Part shown: piece by piece, positions 22,748 to 31,009 of the stretch
Position numbering within the stretch: position 1 is the stretch's first letter
Layout: the number at the start of each line of letters is the position of its first letter
Assembly (NCBI RefSeq): GCF_000196235.1
Contig: NC_008541.1
Location: 682,001-746,000 of the forward strand
DNA: 64,000 bases
Direction: 5' to 3'
Source of the DNA: Arthrobacter sp. FB24
Lineage (GTDB): Bacteria > Actinomycetota > Actinomycetes > Actinomycetales > Micrococcaceae
The notes under the pieces: model-generated
What the model was told of the DNA's origin: nothing
Seen by the model: the letters and a program-made list of their open reading frames with translations, nothing else
The model's database searches: none
Program-made: the position numbers and the translations under genes

Positions 22748-23365
22748 CTACTTCCGGACGTAGCCACGCATGATCGCCATAATGGCCGCGACGCTTTGTT
22801 CGCGGGTGCGTTCAGGGTTGTAGGTCTGGCGGTCCAGCCCCACCACGAAGCACGCGCCGAAGATTGCGGTCTCCAGGCTGCCCCGGGAGATGGACTCGTC
22901 GACGGTGTAGCGCGCGGCGACGCCCTCGATCGCGCCGCCGATTACCTTGAGCAGCCGTCCGCGGAGCTCCGCGAAGGTGTCCTGCCATTCGCTGGGGGTC
23001 CGCCAGTTTTCGCTGACCCAGAGCCTGGCGAAGGACGGGTACTCTGCCATGAAGTCCATCGCCTGACCGATCATCTCGTCCATGGCGGCCAGCGGATCGG
23101 CGGAGGAGTCCTGCACGCTCAATAGCCGGGCGTGCAGGATGTCCACTCCGTGGCGCAGCAGCTGGGCGATCAGGTCGGACTTGCTGCCGAAGTTGTAGTA
23201 CACGGTTCCTTTGGAGACGCCTGCCGCCGCGGCGATCTCGTCCACGGTGACGCCGGCCGCGCCGCGCTCGCCGATCAGCTCCATGGAAGCGTCGAACAGC
23301 TTCTGTTTGGTGGCATTGGTACGGGCCGGGCGGAGTTTCTTTTCGCCGGCTTCCTGCATGCTCAT
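22748..23365 (-). CDS. TetR-family repressor of the YhgE operon
   Basis: 205 residues. The N-terminal helix-turn-helix is VTVDEIAAAAGVSKGTVYYNFGSKSDLI (about 40-67, shown in part: VSKGTVYYNFGSK); the rest is the ligand-binding helical domain. The ATG overlaps the stop of the YhgE gene (ATGA), so it is last in a three-gene operon. It probably represses the operon through the palindrome at 26110-26125. The open frame extends far upstream inside the YhgE gene and is not used. Confidence 0.9.
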   Translation of the reverse strand: MSMQEAGEKKLRPARTNATKQKLFDASMELIGERGAAGVTVDEIAAAAGVSKGTVYYNFGSKSDLIAQLLRHGVDILHARLLSVQDSSADPLAAMDEMIGQAMDFMAEYPSFARLWVSENWRTPSEWQDTFAELRGRLLKVIGGAIEGVAARYTVDESISRGSLETAIFGACFVVGLDRQTYNPERTREQSVAAIMAIMRGYVRK

Positions 23366-25398
23366 ACGGCGATCTCCGGTTTCAGGGACTTCAGGGTCCA
23401 GAACTTGTGCTTGTGGACGGCCAGCGTTGACAGCGCGGCCCCCAGCACAGTGTAGCCAAGCAGGCCCGCCACGATGGGCAGGATCATGGAAAGGTCCGCG
23501 CCGTAGATCAGGTGCCGCATGCCGGTCACGACGTAGCCCATGGGGAGGATTTCGTGCACCAGATGCAGTGGCTGGGGGGTGGTCTGCCAGGGGAACGTGC
23601 CGCCCGAGGACACCAGCTGGAGCACCAGCAGGATCAGGACCACCAGCTTTCCGGGGGAGCCAAGCAGGGCCACTATGCCCTGGATGATGGCGCTGAAGGC
23701 CATCGCGGCGGCCAGCATGAACAGCCACATCAGCACCGGATGCGCGGGGTTGAGGCCCAGCGCCACGTCCACCACCAGGGTGAGCAGGCTCGCCTGGACA
23801 ACGGAGACGGCCAGGAACGGCAGCCAGCCGCCCAGGGCAATCTTCCACGACGGCGCGTTGGAAGCCAGCGCCCGCTGGGTGACGGGACGCATGGCCTGGA
23901 TCAGCATGAAGATGCCGATCCACAGCGCGAGGGTCAGGAAGAACGGTGCCAGGCCGGCTCCGTAGGACCCGGCCTTCGCCTGGGAGACGTTGCTGACGGC
24001 CACGGGATCGGCCATGACCTTCGAGAGGCTGCTCTTCTGGGCGTCATCGGGATTGGGCACCTGGCCGGCGCCCTTGCCGAGTTCCGAGGCCAGCGTGGCT
24101 GCTCCGTTGGCGGCCGTTGTGGCACCGTCTTCAAGCTGCGCTGCGCCGCTGTCGAGCGTCCCGGCACCTTCGGCAAGCTTCGCTGTGCCGTCCACGGCGC
24201 TTTGCTCCCCGGCGGCCAACGCGGAGGTCCCGGTGTGCAACTGGTCCGCGCCCGCGGACGCCTGGGCGATGGCGCCGGTCAGGGCGGGTGTGGCCGCCGC
24301 GAGCCTGGCGGCACCGGCGCTCACCGCGGACGAACCGTCCGAAAGCTGCTGGATCTGCGCGGCGTCGGACTGGATTTTTGCCTTGGCGTCCGCCACCGGT
24401 CCGGATGCCGCAGCTGCGTCGAAGTCCTTGAGGATGCTGTCCGCCTGCGCCTGGGTGATGATGCCCGCGGCCATCAGCCTGCCGTTGGATTCCACCACGC
24501 GGTTCCGCAGTCCCTGGTCCGCGGCGTCCAATTGCCCCACGACGTCCTGCACCTTGGTGTTCAGCGTGGCGTTTCCGGCCGCTACCTGGGCGGCGCCGTC
24601 AGCCAGTTTCTGCGAATCCGCCGGGAGTGAGGCTGTCTTGTCCTGCAGTTGGCTGAGTCCGTCGCTGAGCTGTGCCGCGCCGTCGTTCAGCTGGTTGGCA
24701 CCGTCGCGCAGCTTGAGCTGGCCATTGTAGAGTTCCCCGGCGCCGCTGCTGAGCTGCGAGGTTCCCTCGTGCAGGGTGACGGTGCCGTCGTGGAGCTTGC
24801 TGACGCCGTCGGAAAGCTGGCCGGCGCCGTCAGCCGCTTTGACCATCTGTGTGTGGATGGTGCCGAAGCCGGTGAGCAGCTGGTTGGCGGTTTCCTCGCC
24901 CACTTCCTTGGCCACACTCGAGTGGACGGCAGTGGTCAGCTTGTCCACGATAGTGCTCAGCAAGTAGTTATTGGCGTCGTTGGTGGTCACGTTCAGCATG
25001 GCCTGGTTGGCGGCGTCGAAGCTGCCGGGGGACACCAGGTTGGCGGAAAAATCCTTCGGAATCTTCAAGGCGAAGGCGTACTTGCCGCTGCTGACTCCCT
25101 GGTCGGCCTGTTCGGCGGAATCCACGGACTGCCAGTTGAACACGTGACCGTCGATGAGGCTGTCCGCCACCTTCCGGCCGGCCTGCAGCTGCGTTCCGTC
25201 GCTGGAGGTGGCGCCCGTGTCCTCCACCACCAGCGCCGCGTCGATCTGGTCCAGGTTGCTGTACGGATCCCAGTTGGCGTACAGGTACACAGCCCCGTAG
25301 AGCAGGGGCACCATGGTCAGGGCAAGGATGGTCAGCTTGGGCAGCAGCCCGCCGGTCATGCGCTTGAGTTCGGAGCGGGCCAGCCGCAGCACAGTCAC
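23362..25398 (-). CDS. YhgE/Pip-domain membrane protein
   Basis: 678 residues. One N-terminal helix (LLPKLTILALTMVPLLYGAVYLY) is followed by a soluble extracytoplasmic region with many D/S-G heptad-like units (GAAQLSDGLSQLQ, GAGELYNGQLKLRDG and similar), then five C-terminal helices of the ABC-2-like membrane domain from about residue 490. The start is GTG 25398 with AGAGG 7 nt upstream, overlapping the ATPase-like gene stop (GTGA). YhgE/Pip proteins are linked to phage adsorption and to type VII secretion neighbourhoods in firmicutes; their transport role is unsettled. No Esx or EssC gene is seen here. Confidence 0.9.
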   Translation of the reverse strand: MTVLRLARSELKRMTGGLLPKLTILALTMVPLLYGAVYLYANWDPYSNLDQIDAALVVEDTGATSSDGTQLQAGRKVADSLIDGHVFNWQSVDSAEQADQGVSSGKYAFALKIPKDFSANLVSPGSFDAANQAMLNVTTNDANNYLLSTIVDKLTTAVHSSVAKEVGEETANQLLTGFGTIHTQMVKAADGAGQLSDGVSKLHDGTVTLHEGTSQLSSGAGELYNGQLKLRDGANQLNDGAAQLSDGLSQLQDKTASLPADSQKLADGAAQVAAGNATLNTKVQDVVGQLDAADQGLRNRVVESNGRLMAAGIITQAQADSILKDFDAAAASGPVADAKAKIQSDAAQIQQLSDGSSAVSAGAARLAAATPALTGAIAQASAGADQLHTGTSALAAGEQSAVDGTAKLAEGAGTLDSGAAQLEDGATTAANGAATLASELGKGAGQVPNPDDAQKSSLSKVMADPVAVSNVSQAKAGSYGAGLAPFFLTLALWIGIFMLIQAMRPVTQRALASNAPSWKIALGGWLPFLAVSVVQASLLTLVVDVALGLNPAHPVLMWLFMLAAAMAFSAIIQGIVALLGSPGKLVVLILLVLQLVSSGGTFPWQTTPQPLHLVHEILPMGYVVTGMRHLIYGADLSMILPIVAGLLGYTVLGAALSTLAVHKHKFWTLKSLKPEIAV

Positions 25399-26069
25399 TT
25401 TGCGTCCTCTGTTTCGGGGGTGGGGGCAGTCGCGGTGGAGGGGCGGGGGACGGCGTTGCCGATCTCGGCGGCCGTGCCCGTCCAGTTGTCCGGGAGGGCA
25501 GCGACGGTGGCGACGACGGCGAGGGGCCGGCCGCCGTCGTACGCCAGCTCCTGGAGCCGCGGCAGCCAGTCCGCGGGAGCAGCGCTGTGGCGGTCGGGGG
25601 AGTCGACCACGAGGAGGTCGGTGTGCGGGTTTGCGAGCGATAGGGCGGTGAGCAGTTCGATGCGCCGGGCGGGGGCCAGCTGTTCCGCCCAGAGGCCTGC
25701 GATGTCCTCGAAACGGTTGACTTTGAGCCACGGGGTGCTGAGCAGGGCGCCACGGTAGCGCCGCGGGATCAGGGCGAGGTCTTCCGTGACGAGGTCGCGC
25801 ACGCTCAGGTGCTGTTCAGGCTCATTGACCCCGGGGGAGTCCACGAGCGAGCTGCCCGCGCGAAGGCGCTTCGTCTTCGCCGCGCCGTCCCAGAGGAGCT
25901 CGCCGGAGGTCGGTTTCATCCGTCCGCTGAGGGTGAGTGCCAGAGCGGTCCTCTGGTCCTGGCGGGCGCCGGAAACCAGTACCAGCTCGCCGCGCCGTGC
26001 CTGGAGTGAAGTGGGCGGGAGCAAATCATCCCGCCGGCCTTTCACATGAAGCTGTCGAACCGAGAGCAT
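25395..26069 (-). CDS. ABC ATPase-like protein with degenerate nucleotide-binding motifs
   Basis: 224 residues shaped like an ABC ATPase. The Walker A position reads SGARQDQRTALAL (residues 33-45), with Gln-Arg-Thr instead of Gly-Lys-Ser/Thr. The signature position is LAPAR (131-135) rather than LSGGQ, and the Walker B strand DLLVVDSPDR (Asp156) has Ser where the catalytic Glu is expected. ATP hydrolysis is therefore doubtful. It overlaps and precedes the YhgE gene and probably forms a complex with it. Its promoter holds the TetR-type operator. Confidence 0.8.
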   Translation of the reverse strand: MLSVRQLHVKGRRDDLLPPTSLQARRGELVLVSGARQDQRTALALTLSGRMKPTSGELLWDGAAKTKRLRAGSSLVDSPGVNEPEQHLSVRDLVTEDLALIPRRYRGALLSTPWLKVNRFEDIAGLWAEQLAPARRIELLTALSLANPHTDLLVVDSPDRHSAAPADWLPRLQELAYDGGRPLAVVATVAALPDNWTGTAAEIGNAVPRPSTATAPTPETEDAK

Positions 26070-26099
26070 GGAAGCCTTTCGCAGTGGTTGTCTGCACCA

Positions 26100-26128
26100 A
26101 GGCTAACTAAACTGACCAGTCAGTTCAA
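26100..26128 (-). promoter_or_regulatory. promoter with TetR-type operator for the YhgE operon
   Basis: On the minus strand TTGAAC (26123-26128) and TAGCCT (26100-26105) are separated by exactly 17 bp and lie about 31 bp before the ATG. The palindrome AACTGACCAGTCAGTT (26110-26125, arms of 7 bp, 2-bp centre) fills the spacer and touches the -35. A repressor bound there would block RNA polymerase; the operon's own TetR protein is the obvious candidate. Confidence 0.8.
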
Positions 26129-26156
26129 ATAGATCGGTTCAAGTGTGATCAAGCAG

Positions 26157-27623
26157 TCAGAGGCCGTACTCCTCAAGCAGCCGCAGCCACACCTCGCTGA
26201 CGGTGGGATAGGAAGGCACCGCGTGCCACAGCCGGTTCAGCGGCACCTCGCCCACCACGGCGATGGTGGCGGCATGGAGGAGTTCGGCAACGTCCGGCCC
26301 CGCAAAGGTGGCCCCGAGGAGCACCTTCCGGTCCTCGTCCACCACCAGCTGTGCCCAGCCCTCGTAATGCTCGGAATGTAGCGAGGACCCGGCCACGCTG
26401 ATGGGAAGCTCCACCGAGGACACGTTATAGCCGTCCTTCCGTGCCTGCTCCACCGACCGGCCCACACTGGCCAGCTCGGGATCCGTGAACACCACGTTGG
26501 GCACGGCGTGATCGTTGGCCGTCTGAGCGAAGCGGGTCCACGGCTCCGGCGAGCCCTGCAGTTCGCCTTTGGCCCGCGCCGCGATGGCATCCCCGGTGGC
26601 GCGGGCCGAGTACTTGCCCTGGTGCGTGAGCATGACCTTGCCCGCCGCATCCCCCACCGCGTAGAGCCAGTCCCCGCCGTCGCCCTGGCCGGCGTAGTCC
26701 ATGCCCTCAACCAGGCCGGTGGTATCCGTGCGAAGCGGTGGCACTCTGCCGTCCGCGGCACCAAGTCCCACTGCTTCCAGCCCCAGCCCGTCCAGTGCGG
26801 GATGGCGGCCGGTGGCGACGAGGAGACGCTCAGCCCTGATGCTGTCACCGTCGGCCAGGGCGACCGTATACGAGCCGTCCCCGTTCCTGCTGACCTTCTC
26901 CGTGCCGGTGTTGAGGCGGACGTCCACGCCGTCGGCCCTGAGGCCGGCCAGCACCAGGCTTGCGGCGTCCTTCGGGTACATACTGAGTAGCCCGCCGCGG
27001 GCCACGAGAGTCACGGCGGAACCCAAGCGGGCAAATGCCTGCGCCAGCTCGGTGCCGGCCACCCCGGCGCCGAGGACCGCAAGGCTCTGCGGGACGCTGC
27101 GTGCGGACGTGGCCTCGCGCGTGGTCCAGTAGTCCAGCCCCGCCAGGCCCGCAACCGGCGGGGCCGTGGGGGCCGAACCGGTGGAAAGCACGACGGCGTG
27201 CCTTGCCGAGAGCAAATAGGTGACGCCGTCGCGCCCGGCTACTTCGACGGCCCGCGGGCCAGTGAGGCGGCCGCGGCCGCGGATCAGTTCGATGCCGGTG
27301 TCCTCCACCCATTTGACCTGGCCGTCATCCTGCCAGTTGGACGTGAAGTAGTCCCGGCGTTTCAGGACCGCGGAGGCATCCAGGGTACGCGTGACCGCCT
27401 CCTCGGCGCCGGGGACCGTTTGCGCCCCGTGCAGGGCGGTTCCAGGGCGAAGCAGGGCCTTGGACGGCATGCAGGCCCAGTATGAGCACTCGCCGCCCAC
27501 CAGCTCCGCCTCAATCAGGACCGCGGTGAGCCCGCCCTGGACCACCCGGTCCGCGACGTTTTCCCCCACGGCTCCGGCGCCGATCACAATGACATCGAAT
27601 TCGCGTTCAACTCTGGCCGTCAT
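26157..27623 (-). CDS. class I pyridine nucleotide-disulfide oxidoreductase (lipoamide dehydrogenase-like)
   Basis: 488 residues. FAD-binding VIVIGAGAVGENVADR (11-26), redox pair Cys46-Cys51 in GGECSYWACMPSK, NAD-binding LAVLGAGVAGTELAQAFARLG, second FAD contact LYAVGDAAGK, and dimer domain with HAVPSYPTVSEVW (His-Glu pair near the end). Spacing CxxxxC fits LpdA, mycothione reductase and related enzymes; no 2-oxoacid dehydrogenase genes are adjacent, so the substrate is open. Such stand-alone paralogues often act as quinone reductases. Confidence 0.88.
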   Translation of the reverse strand: MTARVEREFDVIVIGAGAVGENVADRVVQGGLTAVLIEAELVGGECSYWACMPSKALLRPGTALHGAQTVPGAEEAVTRTLDASAVLKRRDYFTSNWQDDGQVKWVEDTGIELIRGRGRLTGPRAVEVAGRDGVTYLLSARHAVVLSTGSAPTAPPVAGLAGLDYWTTREATSARSVPQSLAVLGAGVAGTELAQAFARLGSAVTLVARGGLLSMYPKDAASLVLAGLRADGVDVRLNTGTEKVSRNGDGSYTVALADGDSIRAERLLVATGRHPALDGLGLEAVGLGAADGRVPPLRTDTTGLVEGMDYAGQGDGGDWLYAVGDAAGKVMLTHQGKYSARATGDAIAARAKGELQGSPEPWTRFAQTANDHAVPNVVFTDPELASVGRSVEQARKDGYNVSSVELPISVAGSSLHSEHYEGWAQLVVDEDRKVLLGATFAGPDVAELLHAATIAVVGEVPLNRLWHAVPSYPTVSEVWLRLLEEYGL

Positions 27624-27660
27624 GGCACCAGACTACGCCCGGCGGCGGTGCTCCCCGCGG

Positions 27661-27700
27661 GAAGAAACCACACGAAGCAGGAAGAAACCATACGAAGCGG
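27661..27700. repeat. tandem 20-bp direct repeat upstream of a GntR-type regulator
   Basis: Two adjacent 20-bp units that begin GAAGAAACCA and end CGAAGC(A/G)G differ at only two bases. They lie in the 190-bp gap between two divergent genes, about 115 bp before the regulator ATG. Exactly two helical turns in length, they may be a binding site or a small duplication. Confidence 0.8.
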
Positions 27701-27815
27701 TGCCGGGAATCGGGTCAGTGTTTGGCGCGGGCGCTTAACAGAAGGTGGGACATCCAATATTGTTTTCTGTGACCCACTCCGCACGGTGGTTCAGAACTCT
27801 CGGTTAGGGGAACCC

Positions 27816-28544
27816 ATGACAACACCAGGCGTCGCTTCGCAGGCGCGTTTCAGCGCCCAGGCCCGGCTGCGCGCTCTCCAGGCGGACATCATGGACCTCA
27901 TCCTGGACCGTGAACTTGAAGCGGGTGATCCGCTGCCCACGGAAAACGAACTGGCCCTGGCCTTGGGAGTGGGGCGCAATACCCTTCGCGAATCGCTCAA
28001 AGTCCTCCAGGCGCTCGGAGTTGTTGAGATCCGGCACGGATTCGGCATGTTTGTGGCGCCCAACAATTTTGATGCGCTGGCCGACGGCCTGACTTTCCGC
28101 GGCAGGCTCTCGCTGCGCCACAAGGGCGGGGAAGCCCTGGAACTGGTGGACGTCAGGCAGGCGCTCGAATCAGGCCTGATCGGGAGCGCCATGGACACCA
28201 TGACGTCCGGCCAGCTGGCCGCCGTTGAGGAATCCGTGATCCGGATGGAGGAGTTGGCCGCCGCGGGGGAGACGTTCGTGGAAGCGGATGCAGAGTTTCA
28301 CAGGCGCTTGTTCGAACCGCTCAACAACACCCTGCTGATCAGCCTGCTCGCCGTCTTCTGGAAGGTGTACCGGCAGATCCACTTGGAAGTCGGAGCAGGC
28401 ACCGAGGACCTCGCGGAGACGGCCGCTGTCCACCGCCGCATCTATGAGGCCGTGGCGGACGGGGACAAGGCGCTGGCTGCTGAACGGCTGAACCGCCATT
28501 TCGACGGCATCCGCCGCCGCATCCACGAAGCAATAAACGAGTAG
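27816..28544 (+). CDS. FadR-subfamily GntR transcriptional regulator
   Basis: 242 residues. The winged helix is near 18-80 (GDPLPTENELALALGVGRNTLRES, of which GVGRNTLRES is the recognition helix) and the C-terminal FCD domain has the metal-binding pattern DAEFHRRLF ... AAVHRRIYEAVADGD ... LNRHFDGIR (Asp/His ligands). FCD regulators usually sense carboxylic acids or sugar acids. ATG 27816 follows TTAGGGGA. The frame upstream to 27648 is rejected. No obvious target operon is adjacent; pckG, 480 bp downstream, has a palindrome in its promoter region. Confidence 0.88.
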   Translation: MTTPGVASQARFSAQARLRALQADIMDLILDRELEAGDPLPTENELALALGVGRNTLRESLKVLQALGVVEIRHGFGMFVAPNNFDALADGLTFRGRLSLRHKGGEALELVDVRQALESGLIGSAMDTMTSGQLAAVEESVIRMEELAAAGETFVEADAEFHRRLFEPLNNTLLISLLAVFWKVYRQIHLEVGAGTEDLAETAAVHRRIYEAVADGDKALAAERLNRHFDGIRRRIHEAINE

Positions 28545-28627
28545 GGCGGCCTGCGGGCGGCAGCCCGCCCGGGGCTGCCTGCCAGAGCTGGGCGGCGGGC
28601 AGACCCACGCGAAACAAACTGAAACAA

Positions 28628-28667
28628 AAAGATCCGCACCGGCGAACCGGTGCGGATCTTTCTTTTT
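28628..28667 (+). terminator. strong terminator after the GntR gene
   Basis: AAAGATCCGCACCGG pairs perfectly with CCGGTGCGGATCTTT around CGAA, followed by CTTTTT. The A-run on the other side makes it work in both directions, so it may also end tRNA-Arg transcription. Confidence 0.92.
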
Positions 28668-28670
28668 ATG

Positions 28671-28744
<74 letters not shown>

Positions 28745-28843
28745 ATTCTCGGCTCCGGGAGTTTTTCGTTCACCCCCGAACCTCGAATTACTTTACGCGA
28801 GTTGCCGCCGAGTTCCAAATCGGCAGGCGTGTAATGTGCACGA

Positions 28844-28857
28844 CTAGACCGGTCTAT
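28844..28857. promoter_or_regulatory. candidate operator upstream of pckG
   Basis: TAGACCGGTCTA (28845-28856) is a perfect 12-bp palindrome in the 278-bp gap between tRNA-Arg and pckG, 166 bp before the pckG ATG. Symmetric sites of this form bind TetR- or GntR-type dimers. The rest of the gap (28800-29022) is AT-richer and holds no gene. Confidence 0.5.
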
Positions 28858-29022
28858 GTGACCTTACTCACAAAAAGACCCGATTCGCCCCATACGGTTC
28901 CTTGATTTTCCGCGGTTTTTGCTTTTTTGCCGCCCGGACATCCCACGTCTGACTCAAAAAGTGCAGTGGTCTAGAGCCCTAGCATTTAGGACACACCACT
29001 GAACCCGAGGAAGGGAACCGCA

Positions 29023-30858
29023 ATGGGCGATCTCGCACGACTGCCGCTGCTTGAGAAAGCACCCACAACACATGCTGGCCTGCTGGCATGGGTCGAAGAG
29101 GTTGCAGAACTTACCCAGCCGGACCGGATCCACTGGGTCGACGGTACGGAAGAGGAATACACCCGCCTCACGGGCGAGCTGGTCGAAGCCGGAACGCTGA
29201 CCAGGCTGAACCCGGAGCTGTTCCCGAACTCCTTCGCCGCATTCTCCGATCCCGCGGACGTGGCGCGCGTTGAAGAGCAGACATTCATCTGCTCGGAGAA
29301 CCAGCGGGATGCCGGCTTCACCAATAACTGGATGGCACCGGCCGAGATGAAGCAGAAGCTTCGTGGTCTGTTCGCCGGTTCCATGCGCGGCCGCACCATG
29401 TACGTCATCCCGTTCGTCATGGGCCACCTTGACGCAGAGGATCCCAAATTCGGCGTCGAGATCACTGACAGCGCCTACGTGGTTGCCTCCATGCGCATCA
29501 TGGCCAACATCGGCACCGAAGTGCTGGACAAGATCACCGCCACGAACGCGTTCTTCGTTCCCGCACTGCACTCCCTGGGCGCCCCCTTGGCCCCCGGCCA
29601 GGCCGACGTCGCATGGCCGTGCAACCCGGACAAGTGGATTGTCCATTTCCCGGAGGAGCGTTCCATCTGGTCGTTCGGCTCCGGCTACGGCGGAAACGCC
29701 CTCCTGGGCAAGAAGTGCTACGCTCTGCGCATCGCTTCCGTGATGGCCCGGGACGAGGGCTGGCTTGCCGAGCACATGCTTATCCTCAAGCTCACCTCCC
29801 CGGAGAAGAAGTCGTACTACATGTCCGCCGCCTTCCCTTCGGCCTGCGGCAAGACCAACCTCGCCCTGCTTGACCCCACCATCGAGGGCTGGGAGGTCGA
29901 GACCCTTGGTGACGACATCACCTGGATGCGGATCGGCAAGGAAGGCGAGCTGCGCGCCACGAACCCGGAGGCCGGCCTGTTCGGCGTCGCCCCCGGCACC
30001 GGCTGGGGCACCAACCCCAACGCCATGCGCGCCATCGCCAAGGGCCACAGCATCTTCACCAACGTCGCCCTCACGGACGACGGCGGCGTCTGGTGGGAGG
30101 GTATGACCGAGGAAACCCCGGCGCACCTGACCGACTGGCAGGGCAACTCCTGGACGCCGGATTCGGACAAGCCGGCTGCCCACCCGAACTCCCGCTTCTG
30201 CACACCGATTTCACAGATCGACATGCTGGCCGAGGAGTACTACAGCCCCGAAGGCGTGGAGCTTTCAGCCATCCTCTTCGGCGGCCGCCGCAAGACCACG
30301 GTTCCGCTGGTGACCCAGGCCCGCAGCTGGACCAATGGCATCTTCATGGGTTCCACGCTCTCCTCCGAGACCACGGCGGCCGCCGCCGGGCAGGTCGGCG
30401 TGCTTCGCCGCGACCCGATGGCCATGCTGCCGTTCATCGGCTACGACGCAGGCGACTACCTGAAGCACTGGATCAGCGTCTCAGGCAAGGCCAACCCGGA
30501 GCGCCTGCCGCACATCTTCCTGGTCAACTGGTTCCGCCGCACCGCCGACGGCGATTTCGCCTGGCCCGGTTTCGGCGACAATGCCCGTGTCCTCAAGTGG
30601 GCCATCGAGCGCATCGAAGGCAAGGCTGACGCCATTGAGACCCCGATCGGCTTCGTGCCGGCGGGCCACGCGCTGGACCTCACGGGCCTGGACCTGACCC
30701 ACGCCCACGTGGAAGACGCCGTCCGCGTCGACCGCGAGGAATGGGACGCAGAGCTTGCCTCCATCGAGGAGTGGTACGCGAAGTTCGGCGACTCCCTGCC
30801 GGAGGCCCTGCGCGCCGAGCTGGACGCCCTCAAGGAACGTATGGCGGACCACAGCTAG
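29023..30858 (+). CDS. pckG: phosphoenolpyruvate carboxykinase (GTP)
   Basis: 611 residues, full length. The kinase P-loop with the hyper-reactive Cys is [13 protein letters not shown] (from about residue 271), the metal/substrate site includes [10 protein letters not shown], and the guanine-binding end includes FLVNWFRR and [20 protein letters not shown]. It converts oxaloacetate and GTP to phosphoenolpyruvate, the first committed step of gluconeogenesis. GAGGAAGGGA lies just before the ATG. It stands alone between a tRNA and a strong terminator. Confidence 0.97.
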   Translation: MGDLARLPLLEKAPTTHAGLLAWVEEVAELTQPDRIHWVDGTEEEYTRLTGELVEAGTLTRLNPELFPNSFAAFSDPADVARVEEQTFICSENQRDAGFTNNWMAPAEMKQKLRGLFAGSMRGRTMYVIPFVMGHLDAEDPKFGVEITDSAYVVASMRIMANIGTEVLDKITATNAFFVPALHSLGAPLAPGQADVAWPCNPDKWIVHFPEERSIWSFGSGYGGNALLGKKCYALRIASVMARDEGWLAEHMLILKLTSPEKKSYYMSAAFPSACGKTNLALLDPTIEGWEVETLGDDITWMRIGKEGELRATNPEAGLFGVAPGTGWGTNPNAMRAIAKGHSIFTNVALTDDGGVWWEGMTEETPAHLTDWQGNSWTPDSDKPAAHPNSRFCTPISQIDMLAEEYYSPEGVELSAILFGGRRKTTVPLVTQARSWTNGIFMGSTLSSETTAAAAGQVGVLRRDPMAMLPFIGYDAGDYLKHWISVSGKANPERLPHIFLVNWFRRTADGDFAWPGFGDNARVLKWAIERIEGKADAIETPIGFVPAGHALDLTGLDLTHAHVEDAVRVDREEWDAELASIEEWYAKFGDSLPEALRAELDALKERMADHS

Positions 30859-30877
30859 CCAGCTGGACAAGAACATC

Positions 30878-30926
30878 ACGACGGCGGCGCTGCACCTTCT
30901 CAGAAAAGGTGCGGCGCCGCCGTCGT
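30878..30926 (+). terminator. pckG terminator hairpin
   Basis: ACGACGGCGGCGC and GCGCCGCCGTCGT form a 13-bp outer stem, with CACCTT/AAGGTG inside, 20 bp after the pckG stop. No long T-run follows. Confidence 0.8.
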
Positions 30927-30933
30927 ACATTGC

Positions 30934-31001
30934 GCGAACGGACACTTAGGCCCTTAACCGCGAACGGACACGTAAGCCCCGGGGCTTACGTGTCCGTTCG
31001 C
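30934..31001. repeat. perfect 42-bp palindrome with a decayed partial copy
   Basis: Positions 30960-31001 are a perfect palindrome of two 21-bp arms centred on CCCC|GGGG, with no loop. The left arm starts GCGAACGGACACGTAAGC. A partial, diverged copy of this arm (GCGAACGGACACTTAGGCC) begins at 30934, 26 bp before. It lies between the ends of pckG and hmp, so it may serve as a two-way terminator, but it looks like a dispersed intergenic repeat. Confidence 0.85.
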
Positions 31002-31009
31002 TCCTGCTG

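Noticed and set aside
23366..23923. Upstream extension of the TetR gene to 391 codons
   Set aside because: It lies within the YhgE gene in another frame; the TetR fold starts at 23365.
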